DNA from: Nostoc sp. FACHB-152
GTDB taxonomy: Bacteria > Cyanobacteriota > Cyanobacteriia > Cyanobacteriales > Nostocaceae
Assembly (NCBI RefSeq): GCF_014697475.1
Contig: NZ_JACJRV010000003.1
Location: 62,001-126,000, forward strand
Length of the DNA stretch: 64,000 bases
Reading direction: 5' to 3'
A program made the translations under genes and the position numbers. Under the pieces are notes generated by a model. That model did not search any database. It was not told the DNA's origin and worked only from the letters and a program-made list of their open reading frames with translations. Below, piece by piece: positions 46,229 through 55,857 of the stretch; position 1 is the first letter of the stretch, and each line of letters starts with the position of its first letter.

Positions 46229-47769
46229 AAGACATCCTTGCAAGGCTACAGCAAAAGCAAGCAGCAACAGGTGAGTCTGGTGTAGCAGCTGCGTTTGATT
46301 TGAATTGGGAGTGCTTAGAACCAGAGGCGCAAAAGTTAGCTTATTTGTTGAGTTTGTTTGCTTTAGCTCCTATTCCCTGGTCTTTGGTAGAATCGGCAGC
46401 AAGTGCTAGTAATTTAGAATTTGACCTGAAAGCTAACTGCAATATTTTAGTTGAGCGTTATTTATTGCAAGAGTTGGCGGAGGAAACTTACCAAATTCAT
46501 GAACGTATTCAGGAATTACTACGGCAGAAGTTAGAAGAGTTAGCGGAAGTTGACGAACTCAAGCGCGGGTTTTGTCAGGCAATGGTAGCAATAGCGTGTA
46601 ATATTCCTAAGACACCAACATTGAGTGACATTGCTCAAGCAACCCTTGCTATCCCCCATCTTGAGGAAGTTGCCACAGTTGATCAAGCTTGGTTAAGTGA
46701 TGATGATTTAATTTGGCCTTTTGTGGGTTTGGGTAGATTTTACGAAGGGCAAGCAGCTTATGAGCAAGCTTTGCCTTGGTGGAAAAAATGTTTATCAGTA
46801 ACTAGAGAACACTTTGGGGATAAACACCCGTATGTGGCACTCAGTCTAAACAATTTGGCAGAACTCTACTTTTCTCAGGGAAGGTACAGCGAAGCCGAAC
46901 CTTTGTTATTGAAAGCTTTGGAGATGAGAAAAAGCCTGCTGGGGGATGAACACCCGTATGTGGGACAGAGTCTGAACAATTTAGCAACACTTTACCGTTC
47001 TCAGGGAAGGTACAGCGAAGCTGAACCCTTGTACGTCGAAGCTTTAGCGATTTATAAACGTCTGTTGGGGGATAAACACCGAAATATTGCACAAAGCCTG
47101 AACAATTTGGCAGCACTCTACGATTCTCAAGGCAGGTACAGCGAGGCAGAACTCTTGGTTATCGAAGCTTTAGCGATTCACAAACACTTACTGGGGGATG
47201 AACACCCGGATGTCGCACAAAGCCTGAACAATTTAGCAGAACTCTACAATTCTCAGGGCAAGTATAGCGAAGCAGAACTCTTGGTTATCGAAGCTTTAGC
47301 AATGAGAAAACGCCTGCTAGGGGATGAACACCCGGATGTCGCACAAAGCCTGAACAACTTGGCTCTTCTCTACCATTCTCAGGAAAGATACAGCGAAGCA
47401 GAACCTTTGTTCATCGAAGCTTTGGCAATGAGAAAACGCTTACTAGGAAATGAACACCCATTTGTTGCACTCAGCCTAAACAATTTGGCAGCATTCTACC
47501 GTTTTCAGGGAAGACACAGCGAAGCAGAACCTTTGTTCATTGAAGCTTTGGCGATGTATAAACGCCTGTTGGGAGATGAACACCCGGATGTGGCATCTAG
47601 CCTGAACAATTTGGCAGCACTCTACCGTTCCCAAGGCAGGTACAGCGAAGCGGAACCTTTGTTCATCCAAGCTTTGGCGATTTGTGAACAGCGTTTAGGG
47701 GCAAATCATCCTAATACGATCGCTGTGCGAAATAATTTGGAAGATTTGCGCCGGAATAATAATTCGTAA
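46222..47769 (+). CDS. TPR protein, likely C-terminal half of the caspase-NB-ARC protein
   Basis: 515 aa from ATG 46222-46224; GGGAGAG lies four bases upstream and the ATG overlaps the upstream stop (ATGTTAA). The first 60 residues (LKDILARLQQKQ, AFDLNWECLEPEAQKLAYLLSLFALAPIP) correspond to the winged-helix/ARC2 part normally found after the NB domain. About seven 42-residue kinesin-light-chain type TPRs follow (about 198-492), each ending LLGDE and starting HPDVAQSLNNLA. A frame extending back to 46147 is a shadow of the NB-ARC frame. The frame is -1 relative to the gene before it. Confidence 0.8.
   Translation: MLKDILARLQQKQAATGESGVAAAFDLNWECLEPEAQKLAYLLSLFALAPIPWSLVESAASASNLEFDLKANCNILVERYLLQELAEETYQIHERIQELLRQKLEELAEVDELKRGFCQAMVAIACNIPKTPTLSDIAQATLAIPHLEEVATVDQAWLSDDDLIWPFVGLGRFYEGQAAYEQALPWWKKCLSVTREHFGDKHPYVALSLNNLAELYFSQGRYSEAEPLLLKALEMRKSLLGDEHPYVGQSLNNLATLYRSQGRYSEAEPLYVEALAIYKRLLGDKHRNIAQSLNNLAALYDSQGRYSEAELLVIEALAIHKHLLGDEHPDVAQSLNNLAELYNSQGKYSEAELLVIEALAMRKRLLGDEHPDVAQSLNNLALLYHSQERYSEAEPLFIEALAMRKRLLGNEHPFVALSLNNLAAFYRFQGRHSEAEPLFIEALAMYKRLLGDEHPDVASSLNNLAALYRSQGRYSEAEPLFIQALAICEQRLGANHPNTIAVRNNLEDLRRNNNS
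46816..47716 (+). repeat. 126-bp tandem repeats encoding TPR units
   Basis: Seven near-identical 126-bp (42-codon) units with very high DNA identity, for example AGCCTGAACAATTTGGCAGC in several copies. Such arrays can gain or lose units by recombination, as in recognition domains of STAND sensors. Confidence 0.85.
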
Positions 47770-47797
47770 TTCGATAGCACAAACAACGGAAAATCGC

Positions 47798-47826
47798 ACC
47801 ACAGAGGACGCAGAGGACACGGAGGA
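47798..47826. repeat. Dispersed CACAGAGGACGCAGAGG-type repeat
   Basis: CCACAGAGGACGCAGAGGAC followed by ACGGAGG; a repeat family that also gives the tail of the AurF-like gene (26.2 kb). It supplies the GGAGG before the GTG start of the next reading frame. Confidence 0.6.
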
Positions 47827-47832
47827 ATAAGA

Positions 47833-48123
47833 GTGGCAGAAGATTTTTGCGTCAGTCTTATTCGTAATTGCGTTGACGATGACGAGTGTTTTATTGTCGT
47901 AAATGAGGCTTATTTCTCCTTTAATGAGGCTTTGGACTTCTTTAATGAGGCTTATTTCTCCTTTAATGAGGCTTTGAGCTTCTTTAATGAGGCTCGGAAC
48001 TCCTTTAATGAATCTTTGAGCTTCTTTAATGAGGCTTTTAGCTCCTTTAATGAAGCTCGGAACTCCTTTAATGAGTCTTTGATACTCATTAATGAGGCTC
48101 GGAACTCCTTTAAAGAGGTTTAG
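47833..48123 (+). CDS. 21-bp repeat ORF encoding heptad (FNEAxxx) repeats
   Basis: 96 aa. GTG start 47833-47835 follows GGAGG. After about 24 unrelated residues (MAEDFCVSLIRNC...), ten or so copies of a seven-residue unit follow: FNEAYFS, FNEALDF, FNEAYFS, FNEALSF, FNEARNS, FNESLSF and so on. The DNA repeats with a 21-bp period (TTTAATGAGGCTTTGAGC), so this is a minisatellite that happens to keep one frame open. If expressed, an amphipathic heptad helix would result. Whether it is translated is unknown. Confidence 0.45.
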   Translation: MAEDFCVSLIRNCVDDDECFIVVNEAYFSFNEALDFFNEAYFSFNEALSFFNEARNSFNESLSFFNEAFSSFNEARNSFNESLILINEARNSFKEV

Positions 48124-48316
48124 AACTCCTAATGTACTACCAGTTCTGGAATTACCCCACCCTAACCCTCCCCTTGGAAAGGGGAGGGAACTAGATTTCT
48201 CGGTTTCCCCCCTTTATAAGGGGGGATTAAGGGGGGTAATGGGGCTTGTGTGTACACCGTAGCTTGGAAGGGGGACTGGGTGATTTTGATACAGTCTGGT
48301 ATTTGACAAACATCCT

Positions 48317-49510
48317 CTAGGCTTTGAGGGTAAAAATCTTTTCAATTATGTCTTCAACGACTTTATCTGGGGTGGATGCACCGGAAGTGACGCCGACGAC
48401 GATTTTACCTGCTGGTAGCCAATTTTGCGCGATCGCTAATTCCCCATTTAGCTGTCGATGTTCTATAGCACTACCAGATTTAATTCGTTCTACGCAATCA
48501 ATATGATAAGAAGGAATACCCCTTTCAAAGGCAATTTGCTGTAGTTGCGTGGTATTCGATGAGTTAAATCCACCAATCACGACCATTAAATCTAAATCAT
48601 GTTGTACTAATTCCAACATGGCATCTTGCCGTTCTTGGGTAGCATCACAGATGGTATTAAAGCTTTGAAAATGCTCATTTAACTCAGCCGGGCCGTACTT
48701 CTGCATCATAGTACGCTCGAAAAGCTTGCCAATTTGCTCGGTTTCACCTTTCAGCATGGTGGTTTGGTTAGCAATACCCACCCGTGCTAAATCTTGATCT
48801 GGGTCAAATCCTGCGGAACAAGCTTTGGCAAATTTTTGTAAAAATTCTTCTCGATTACCACCTTTGAGAATGTAGTCGGCAACATATTGTGCTTCTTTTA
48901 AATTCAAAACAATTAAATATTTACCTGCAAAGGAACTAGTAGCAACAGTTTCTTCGTGTTTATATTTACCGTGAATAATTGAGGTGTAATCGATTTTTTT
49001 GTGCTTTTCAACGGTATTCCAAACTTTAGACACCCAAGGACAAGTTGTATCAACTATTTTGCAGCCTTTATCGTGTAATATCTGCATTTCTTGAACGCTG
49101 GCTCCAAATGCAGGTAGGATGACTACATCATTTGTCTCCACAACCGAAAAGTCTTTTTTACCTGTTTCTACAGGAATGAATTTAACTGCCATCTCCTGCA
49201 TTCGCTGATTTACAGAAGGATTGTGGATAATTTCGTTAGTAATCCAAATTTGTTCTGTCGGGAAGTGCTGACGAGTTTCATAGGCCATTGCCACAGCACG
49301 TTCTACACCCCAGCAAAAACCAAAGGCTTGGGCTAGTCGGATGGTAACATTACCACTTTCGAGGACGTAATTGCGATCGCGGATTTCTTGAATCAAACTG
49401 CTTTGATATTCAGATTGCAACTGGGTTGTGACTTCTGCTTGATGACCAAACCCTTTGCGATTGTAATTTTCTGAATGTTGGAGTGTACGTTTAAAAGCTT
49501 TTGTATCCAT
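48317..49510 (-). CDS. ispH: 4-hydroxy-3-methylbut-2-enyl diphosphate reductase
   Basis: 397 aa from ATG 49508-49510; a longer ORF start at 49561 adds 17 atypical residues. Last step of the MEP pathway, reducing HMBPP to IPP and DMAPP. Iron-sulfur Cys in [20 protein letters not shown] and [10 protein letters not shown]; catalytic Glu/Thr blocks ([24 protein letters not shown]) present. Cyanobacterial IspH is about 400 aa. Stands alone. Confidence 0.96.
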   Translation of the reverse strand: MDTKAFKRTLQHSENYNRKGFGHQAEVTTQLQSEYQSSLIQEIRDRNYVLESGNVTIRLAQAFGFCWGVERAVAMAYETRQHFPTEQIWITNEIIHNPSVNQRMQEMAVKFIPVETGKKDFSVVETNDVVILPAFGASVQEMQILHDKGCKIVDTTCPWVSKVWNTVEKHKKIDYTSIIHGKYKHEETVATSSFAGKYLIVLNLKEAQYVADYILKGGNREEFLQKFAKACSAGFDPDQDLARVGIANQTTMLKGETEQIGKLFERTMMQKYGPAELNEHFQSFNTICDATQERQDAMLELVQHDLDLMVVIGGFNSSNTTQLQQIAFERGIPSYHIDCVERIKSGSAIEHRQLNGELAIAQNWLPAGKIVVGVTSGASTPDKVVEDIIEKIFTLKA

Positions 49511-49648
49511 GTTTAATTTTGTGGTGTCTCCTCTATCTGATTTTCGCGCGTGGAGACACAATTTAGAAGGGTGTCAATAGTCAATAGTCATTTGTCATTG
49601 CTTATTCTCCCCTATACCCATACATTCCTGTCCCCTGTAACCTATTGC

Positions 49649-50461
49649 CTATTCCCTATTCCCTGATTGAGTATAAATCTGCAATGCAGTGCGCCAAACT
49701 AGATAGCCGGCTGGGCTGAGGTGTAAACCATCAGTAGAAAGTTCGGGACGGAGATTGCCTTGTTGATTAGCAAACAAAGGATACAAGTCCAAATATTTTA
49801 CGCCGCGTTTGGTAGCTATTAGTTGGATTTGTTGATTTAATTGGCGAATGCGATTGTTGGGAACAGCTAAAAGTTTATCTCGTCCTACCCAAGTTGCTTC
49901 TTCTGCACCATGTGGCAAAATCGACTGCACTACAACTTGGGCTGTGGGATGCGTTTTACGGAGGTATCGCATAATTTGCCGTTGATTCTCTAAAATGACT
50001 TCATCGCTTTCTCCACGAATCAGGTCATTAATCCCAATCATGACAAAAATCACTTCTGGTTTGGTGCGATCAAATATATCTAATCTTTTTAATAGTCCAG
50101 TGCTGGTTTCGCCGGAAATTCCTTGATTGAGCCAATATCTATTTTCTGGTAATAATTCTACAGGGAACCACAGACTGATAGAATCTCCTACTAGGATGCT
50201 TAAATTCTGAGGATTTTGCTCAGTGGCGGCTTGAGCTTCTTGTTTGAGAATATCCAACCACTGCTGGTAATTGAGTTGATGACGGCGGCCTAATTCAGGT
50301 GCAGCTTGGGATGTGATTGTTGATTGCTGCGGCAAACTACCAAAAACGGCGATCAATCTCTGACGTTGCAAAATTAGCAGGATGACCGCCAACATGAGTA
50401 TGCCGTTGGTTGCCAATGAGATGAATGCCCAAATAGGGAAGGTTTTTAAAGAAGTGGTCAC
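49649..50461 (-). CDS. SGNH/GDSL-type hydrolase, membrane-anchored
   Basis: 270 aa. GTG start at 50461. One N-terminal transmembrane helix (about residues 10-32) then an SGNH esterase fold: LVGDSIS (catalytic Ser), NQGISG, IGINDL, and catalytic Asp/His in STDGLHLSP. The family includes acyl-esterases of lipids and cell-wall sugars. The substrate is unknown. It is orphan; the neighbours are housekeeping. Confidence 0.88.
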   Translation of the reverse strand: MTTSLKTFPIWAFISLATNGILMLAVILLILQRQRLIAVFGSLPQQSTITSQAAPELGRRHQLNYQQWLDILKQEAQAATEQNPQNLSILVGDSISLWFPVELLPENRYWLNQGISGETSTGLLKRLDIFDRTKPEVIFVMIGINDLIRGESDEVILENQRQIMRYLRKTHPTAQVVVQSILPHGAEEATWVGRDKLLAVPNNRIRQLNQQIQLIATKRGVKYLDLYPLFANQQGNLRPELSTDGLHLSPAGYLVWRTALQIYTQSGNRE

Positions 50462-50582
50462 GGCTAGTGAATGCCATTAATTTGACTCAAATTTTATACG
50501 TTAGTTTTGAAAAGTTACACTATTTTTTGTAATTGCTTTTACACAGAAGTGCGATCGCATTCCTAAAATCATTCGTGAACAA

Positions 50583-50615
50583 CAAGATCCCCGACTTCTA
50601 TAAGAAGTCGGGGAT
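50583..50615. repeat. Palindrome AGATCCCCGACTTCT, copy 1
   Basis: Perfect 15-bp arms (AGATCCCCGACTTCT and AGAAGTCGGGGATCT) with a three-base loop. A near-identical palindrome is at 58527-58559. It lies 67 bp downstream of the amt stop; likely also a terminator. Confidence 0.8.
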
Positions 50616-50681
50616 CTGAGCAAGCGCGATTTTTGCAAATTAAATAGGACTGCTATATCAAGCTTTTAGTTTTGTCACTTG

Positions 50682-52118
50682 TTAGTTATCCCCTGACATG
50701 ATTGGCCGATCGCCGCCAAATTCAGAGTTGTAACCTTCTTCGCCGTGTTCGTTAATATCTAAACCTTGTACCTCGGCTTCTTCTTTGACTCGCAGACCAA
50801 CTGTAGCATCGATAACTTTGAGAATAATAAAAGTACCAATTGCGGCGATCGCGTAGGCGACTAAAATTGCTGCTAGTTCTACTCCTAGTTCGCCAAAGTT
50901 ACCACGCAATACCCCATCTTTACCACCGCCGTTAACTTGGGTAGTAGCAAAGACGGCGGTTAAAATTGCCCCAACTGTACCACCAACACCATGCACGGGA
51001 TAGGTATCTAAAGCATCGTCAATTTGCAGTTTATGCTTGTAACTCACAGCATAGAAGCAGACGAAGGAGGTGATAAAACCAATTAAAATCGCGGCTAAAG
51101 GTGTAACAAATCCTGCGGCTGGTGTAATCCCTACTAAACCTGCAACTGCACCTGTAGCTGCACCTACGGCAGTTGGTTTACCCCGTAGCGTTGCTTCTAA
51201 AATTAACCACATTAAAGCAGCAGCAGCAGCAGCAGTATTGGTGGCAACAAAGGCGGTGGTAGCTATATTAGTTACTAAATCACCAGAAGTTCCACTAGAA
51301 ACAGATAAAGCACTACCAGCGTTGAAGCCAAACCAACCAAACCACAGCAAACCAGCACCTAACAAGATGAAAGGAACGTTGTGCGGAGGGCTGAGGCGGT
51401 CGGGGTGAGTTCTGCGTGGGCCAAGAACTATTGCTGCAACTAATGCAGAAACACCAGAACTAATATGAACGACTGTACCACCAGCAAAGTCGAGCGCGCC
51501 TAAACCACCATACAAGCCCAGAAATCCACCTTTTGCCCAGACCATATGAGCTAGGGGACTATAAACAAAGGTTGACCACAGCAAGACAAATAGACTGTAG
51601 GCACGGAAACTCATGCGTTCTGCGAGCGCTCCGGAAATCAATGCTGGGGTGATAATGGCAAACATGGCTTGATAAATCATGTATGCCTGATGAGGAATTG
51701 TTGCGGCATAAGAAACTACCTCTTTGGGTTCTGAACCCTGAAGATAATTAGTAGTTTCTAGCCCTACGCCGCTTAACCCTAACCACTGTAAGCCGCCGAT
51801 AATCGCATTCCCTGGTGCAAAGGCCAGGCTGTATCCCCACAAAATCCAGGTAACGCCAACAATTGCCATCAACACAAAGCTCATCATCAAGGTGTTGAGG
51901 ACGTTGCGCGATCGCACAAATCCACCGTAAAAGAATGCTAATCCTGGTGTCATCAGCAAAACTAATGCTGATGAAATTAGCATAAATGCTGTATCTCCTG
52001 TATCAGCAGCAGGTGGAGCGGTGGCTGCTGCTGGTGATTGAGCAAAAGCATTGCCCGTGAGTGGCCAAGCTAAAAGTAATAGAGTAATAGCAGCGATCGT
52101 GAAAACTTTCTTCAACAC
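50682..52118 (-). CDS. amt: Ammonium transporter (Amt)
   Basis: 478 aa from GTG 52116-52118, which has AAGGGG six bases upstream; a TTG seven codons earlier is less likely. Signal peptide (about residues 4-24), then eleven transmembrane segments of the Amt/MEP/Rh fold: LLMTPGLAFFYGGFVRSRN, the twin-His channel block DTYPVHGVGGTVGAIL, and GATGAVAGLVGITPAAGFV. C-terminal GEEGYNSEFGGDRPIM. It imports ammonium/methylammonium, trimeric inner membrane. A GTA-N8-TAC NtcA-like site is 34 bp upstream of the start. A second amt follows at 52.9-54.5 kb. Confidence 0.95.
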   Translation of the reverse strand: MLKKVFTIAAITLLLLAWPLTGNAFAQSPAAATAPPAADTGDTAFMLISSALVLLMTPGLAFFYGGFVRSRNVLNTLMMSFVLMAIVGVTWILWGYSLAFAPGNAIIGGLQWLGLSGVGLETTNYLQGSEPKEVVSYAATIPHQAYMIYQAMFAIITPALISGALAERMSFRAYSLFVLLWSTFVYSPLAHMVWAKGGFLGLYGGLGALDFAGGTVVHISSGVSALVAAIVLGPRRTHPDRLSPPHNVPFILLGAGLLWFGWFGFNAGSALSVSSGTSGDLVTNIATTAFVATNTAAAAAALMWLILEATLRGKPTAVGAATGAVAGLVGITPAAGFVTPLAAILIGFITSFVCFYAVSYKHKLQIDDALDTYPVHGVGGTVGAILTAVFATTQVNGGGKDGVLRGNFGELGVELAAILVAYAIAAIGTFIILKVIDATVGLRVKEEAEVQGLDINEHGEEGYNSEFGGDRPIMSGDN

Positions 52119-52152
52119 TTCTTTCCCCTTCTCCCACAAGTCAAGATTTTTT

Positions 52153-52166
52153 GTATACTAAAATAC
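52153..52166. promoter_or_regulatory. NtcA-type palindrome GTA-N8-TAC
   Basis: GTATACTAAAATAC matches GTA-N8-TAC exactly, 34 bp upstream of the chosen amt start. NtcA is the global nitrogen regulator of cyanobacteria and controls amt genes. No -10 box at the usual 22 bp was seen before the start, so its exact role is unclear. Confidence 0.45.
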
Positions 52167-52427
52167 ATTTCATACTTTTTTGCAACTCCTTTTTGTCTTG
52201 AAAGTTACTCAACCGAATTTTTTTCAAAGAATTAACAAAAATATAATTCTTATGACAGTTGCCAAGACATTAGTGAATTTGTATTGATGCAATTCTCGCA
52301 TTTTTTGTTCTACTAATAGCATTTTGTTTGGACAGAAAATAATTTTTCTAACTAAGTTATTGTGCTAACTTCTGTAAAGAATTTATTTTTAATTCAAAGC
52401 AGCAAAAAATAACAACAGAAATTGTAT

Positions 52428-52751
52428 TTAATTTCGGGGTGCAAACATGATAACTAAAACACTAAGCAATGCTAAGAAAGTACCAAATAAGTCGTAATTA
52501 TCTGGAGTGACTTTATCTATTTGCCAACCCCAAAGCATAGCCATTGCAATAAATACACCGCCATAAGCTGCATAGACTCTACCAAAATTTGCCTCTTGAA
52601 GAGTAGAAATTACGCCATAAAGCGTTAAAGTAATTCCACCCAAAATTCCTAACCAGATTGACTGACCTTGCCGCAACCACAACCAAATTAGATAACAGCC
52701 TCCCAGTTCAAATAAACCAGTCCAGACAAAATAAACTAGAGACTTGATCAT
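52428..52751 (-). CDS. YnfA family (UPF0060) membrane protein
   Basis: 107 aa, four predicted transmembrane helices (MIKSLVYFVWTGLFELGGCY, LWLGILGGITLTLYG-like, YAAYGGVFIAMAMLWGWQ and FGTFLALLSVLVIMFAP). Matches the YnfA/UPF0060 fold by size and the ELGGCYLIWLWLR and GRVYAAYGG motifs. Function unknown. It sits between the two amt genes; the spacing (290 and 140 bp) argues against an operon. Confidence 0.85.
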   Translation of the reverse strand: MIKSLVYFVWTGLFELGGCYLIWLWLRQGQSIWLGILGGITLTLYGVISTLQEANFGRVYAAYGGVFIAMAMLWGWQIDKVTPDNYDLFGTFLALLSVLVIMFAPRN

Positions 52752-52890
52752 ACAAAAAAACTATAGTTGTAAATTTAAACTTTTTATTTTTAAATAAAAA
52801 TTTTAAATATTAAGAAAACCGCCCTCTACATGAAAGGCAAAAGTTGTAGAGGCGGATATAGGTCAGCAATAAAACTGGATATTTATAAAC

Positions 52891-54498
52891 TTACAGGGTA
52901 CTTGGTAAATCACTACTTGGGGAAATTTCTCCTGAATTTGTGCCTTCAGAAAATCCACTAGGACTAGCTTCTTTGAGGAACCCATTGTAGGCTTCCATAC
53001 CATGTTCACCGATATCTAAACCTTCTAACTCTTCGTCTCTGGTGACTCGAATACCTAAAGTAGCTTTCAGCACTAGCCAAAAAATACTACTTAGAAGCAC
53101 TGTCATACCACCTACGGCGGCAGCACCTAAGAATTGAGTAATAAACTGGCCTAAACCACCACCTGCAAATAAACCTTTAGCAGGGCCAAGTCCTTCACCA
53201 TACCAAGAGTAAACACCAGGGCCGACTGCAAATAGACCAACAGCTAAAGTACCCCAAACACCGCAAACTAGGTGAACTGAGGTAGCACCTACTGGGTCAT
53301 CAATACCGATTTTGTCAAAAAACGGTACAGCAAAAACAACTAAAATGCCAGCAATCAAGCCAATAACTATTGAACTAGGAATGCTGACGTAAGCACAAGA
53401 TGCTGTAATGCCTACCAAACCAGCCAAAATACCGTTAATAATCATCGATAAGTCTGGCTTACCTAAGTACAACCAAGCGGTGATAGTAGCTGCAATCCCA
53501 CCAACTGCACCTGCCATGTTGGTTGTTAAAGCAATGTGAGTAATTGCACTTGGGTCAGCAGCCATGACAGAGCCAGGGTTGAAACCAAACCAGCCCAACC
53601 ACAAAATCAAGCAACCCAGGGTGGCAATACTCATGTTATGCCCTGGTAAGGCCACCACTTGTTTATCTTGATATCTACCGATGCGTGGCCCAAGAAATGC
53701 GGCTCCCATCAATGCAGCCCAACCTCCAACGGAGTGAACTACTGTAGAACCAGCAAAATCCCAAAAACCCCTATCTGCCAGCCAACCAGCGCCCCAAATC
53801 CAGTGTCCAGTGATGGGGTAGGCAATACCTACAAGTAACAGGCTGAAAATTAAGAAGTCAACAAACTTAATACGTTCGGCAACTGCACCCGACACAATTG
53901 TGGCTGCGGTTCCAGCAAATACTAACTGGAATAAGAACTTGGCAGCTAAAGGAACCCCTGCCCAACTGAGTGCGCTAAACACACCTTGATAAGCATCTCC
54001 GGTTGCAGGACTGTTATCTGCTCCTGATAGGAACAAGCCATTCAGTCCGATGAAGTCATTGCCGTCGCCAAACATTAAGCCAAAGCCAATCGCCCAAAAT
54101 GCTACGGTCGATAAGGCAAATACAATTAAATTCTTGGCGAGAACGTTAACAGCATTTTTCTGACGGCAAAACCCGGTTTCTAACATACAAAAACCGGCGT
54201 TCATAAAGAATACTAAAAAGGCAGCGATCGCTACCCACAATGTATCAATAGCAACTTTAAGTTCTGCTGTTGTTGGGCCTGCGGGTGCAGGGGTTTGAGC
54301 AACGGCTGCATAACCCCAACCTAATACAATTAGACAAGCTAAAGGCAAACAAGCTTGCCAATTTGGAGAAAGTTGCTTAATTGCTAAATTTATTCTCTTG
54401 ACTTTTGAGTTAAATTGTGTTTTTTTGGCAGAATTTCTGGCAGATAATCGCCTAATTTTTGTTCTCGATTTATTTCTTTGCATGAGTTTGAACACCAT
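52891..54498 (-). CDS. amt: Ammonium transporter (Amt), N-terminally extended
   Basis: 535 aa; a basic N-terminus (about 45 residues, [15 protein letters not shown]) precedes a signal-like segment and the Amt fold: [55 protein letters not shown] and [17 protein letters not shown] (twin-His). C-terminal Ser/Gly-rich tail. Longer than its neighbour by about 50 residues. ATG 54496-54498 touches GGAGG upstream, so the actual start may be the GTG next to it or ATG 54481-54483. It does not share the extended signal of the 50.7 kb gene; both are clear Amt paralogues. Confidence 0.94.
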   Translation of the reverse strand: MVFKLMQRNKSRTKIRRLSARNSAKKTQFNSKVKRINLAIKQLSPNWQACLPLACLIVLGWGYAAVAQTPAPAGPTTAELKVAIDTLWVAIAAFLVFFMNAGFCMLETGFCRQKNAVNVLAKNLIVFALSTVAFWAIGFGLMFGDGNDFIGLNGLFLSGADNSPATGDAYQGVFSALSWAGVPLAAKFLFQLVFAGTAATIVSGAVAERIKFVDFLIFSLLLVGIAYPITGHWIWGAGWLADRGFWDFAGSTVVHSVGGWAALMGAAFLGPRIGRYQDKQVVALPGHNMSIATLGCLILWLGWFGFNPGSVMAADPSAITHIALTTNMAGAVGGIAATITAWLYLGKPDLSMIINGILAGLVGITASCAYVSIPSSIVIGLIAGILVVFAVPFFDKIGIDDPVGATSVHLVCGVWGTLAVGLFAVGPGVYSWYGEGLGPAKGLFAGGGLGQFITQFLGAAAVGGMTVLLSSIFWLVLKATLGIRVTRDEELEGLDIGEHGMEAYNGFLKEASPSGFSEGTNSGEISPSSDLPSTL

Positions 54499-55246
54499 CC
54501 TCCAAACTATCCTGAAAGTAAAAACATATCGAGCAAAAAAAACTAATGCTCGAAGTTAGATGTAATGGTTTTTGATATTTATCCTTAAACCACTTGTCTC
54601 CACGCCAGAAAGCCACATAACCCAAATAGGACTTTAGAAAATTAACGGCACTCTGTAAAATTTGCTTACTGTTATCCTTAAGCAATTATTATGTATTATC
54701 CGAAACAGTCAAGTATACTTCACCTAATCTTTAATTATTGGGCTTAACTGCTTAATGGCTGACAACTGTCAACAGAATTCCTGACAAAAATTACAGAAAA
54801 AGTGGCACATTGGCGGCACAATACATCAAAACTATTGAAACTTTATACTATGAACTTATTAAGCATTAGCTGAGAATAATTATTAAAATGCATCTAAATT
54901 GGCAACATTGGTGAACTCATGAATAAATTTGATTGATTTTCTATTTATCAATAAGGCAATTCTGTATCTTTAGATACGGTTTTCTGAAGCTAGTTTTTTT
55001 TATTACTCTGAAGTGATTAGAGTCAGCAACTACATCCTTTACCATGAAGGGTTTTATCCTCATCCATAAGGAGTTTTAACAAAAAATATTAAGTTTTCAT
55101 ACAAAAAATAAATTGATTGTTACTTTAATTATGTAGTAACAATCATTGCTTAAATATATTTATCAGGGTTTATGCACGGATATTGTGTGTCAAAACTCAG
55201 TGCATAAATATCAAGGTTAATGCACTCAAATCACGTCTAAATGCGC
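54499..55246. other. Long AT-rich intergenic region between amt and purE
   Basis: 748 bp. It holds an inverted repeat TGATTGTTACT/AGTAACAATCA at 55113-55146 and two TGCAT-rich tracts near 55172-55235 (GTGCATAAATATCAAGG theme). The short minus-strand ORF at 54470-54685 is not convincing. No recognised RNA or gene; probably regulatory for the minus-strand amt gene. Confidence 0.5.
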
Positions 55247-55765
55247 TTATAATTCCTCTTTTAAATATTGTTCATAGCCTAGCTGTTCTAATTTGGCTTG
55301 TTTTGACATAACTAATTGGGATAGAGATTGGCGATATTGCTGTACTTTTTCGAGTAATTCTGGTTGGTGAGTGGCAAGAATTTGCACAGCTAACAGCCCC
55401 GCATTTTTAGCGTTACCAATCGCTACCGTTGCTACTGGGATACCTGCTGGCATCTGCACGATAGAATATAGAGAATCAACACCTTGTAAATTACGGGTGG
55501 CAACAGGTACACCAATTACAGGTAAGGGTGTGAGAGAGGCTACCATTCCGGGGAGATGAGCGGCACCGCCTGCACCTGCAATAATGACCTTAATACCCCG
55601 TTGATGGGCTGTTTGGGCATATTGCACCATCCGTTCTGGGGTACGATGGGCAGAGACTATCGCCACTTCCGTTTCGACACCAAACTCTGCACAAACTGCG
55701 ATCGCATCTTTCATAGTGGGCAAATCAGAATCGCTGCCCATGATAATACCGACAAGGGGAGACAT
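55247..55765 (-). CDS. purE: N5-carboxyaminoimidazole ribonucleotide mutase
   Basis: 172 aa. Purine pathway, converts N5-CAIR to CAIR. The class I PurE motif [10 protein letters not shown] at residues 9-18, the SAHRTPERM loop, and [17 protein letters not shown] are present. It is divergent from nagA (92 bp between starts). PurK, which makes the N5-CAIR, is not in the window. Confidence 0.96.
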   Translation of the reverse strand: MSPLVGIIMGSDSDLPTMKDAIAVCAEFGVETEVAIVSAHRTPERMVQYAQTAHQRGIKVIIAGAGGAAHLPGMVASLTPLPVIGVPVATRNLQGVDSLYSIVQMPAGIPVATVAIGNAKNAGLLAVQILATHQPELLEKVQQYRQSLSQLVMSKQAKLEQLGYEQYLKEEL

Positions 55766-55857
55766 AAAATTTTGGCTTTTTGATTTTGGATTTTTGATTA
55801 GAGGCTGATTGCTAGATCTACAATCGTTTCAGACTAAGCTACTTTCAGTCCAAAGTA

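Noticed and set aside
54470-54685. 71-aa ORF upstream of the second amt gene
   Set aside because: Overlaps the amt N-terminus and has no recognisable feature.
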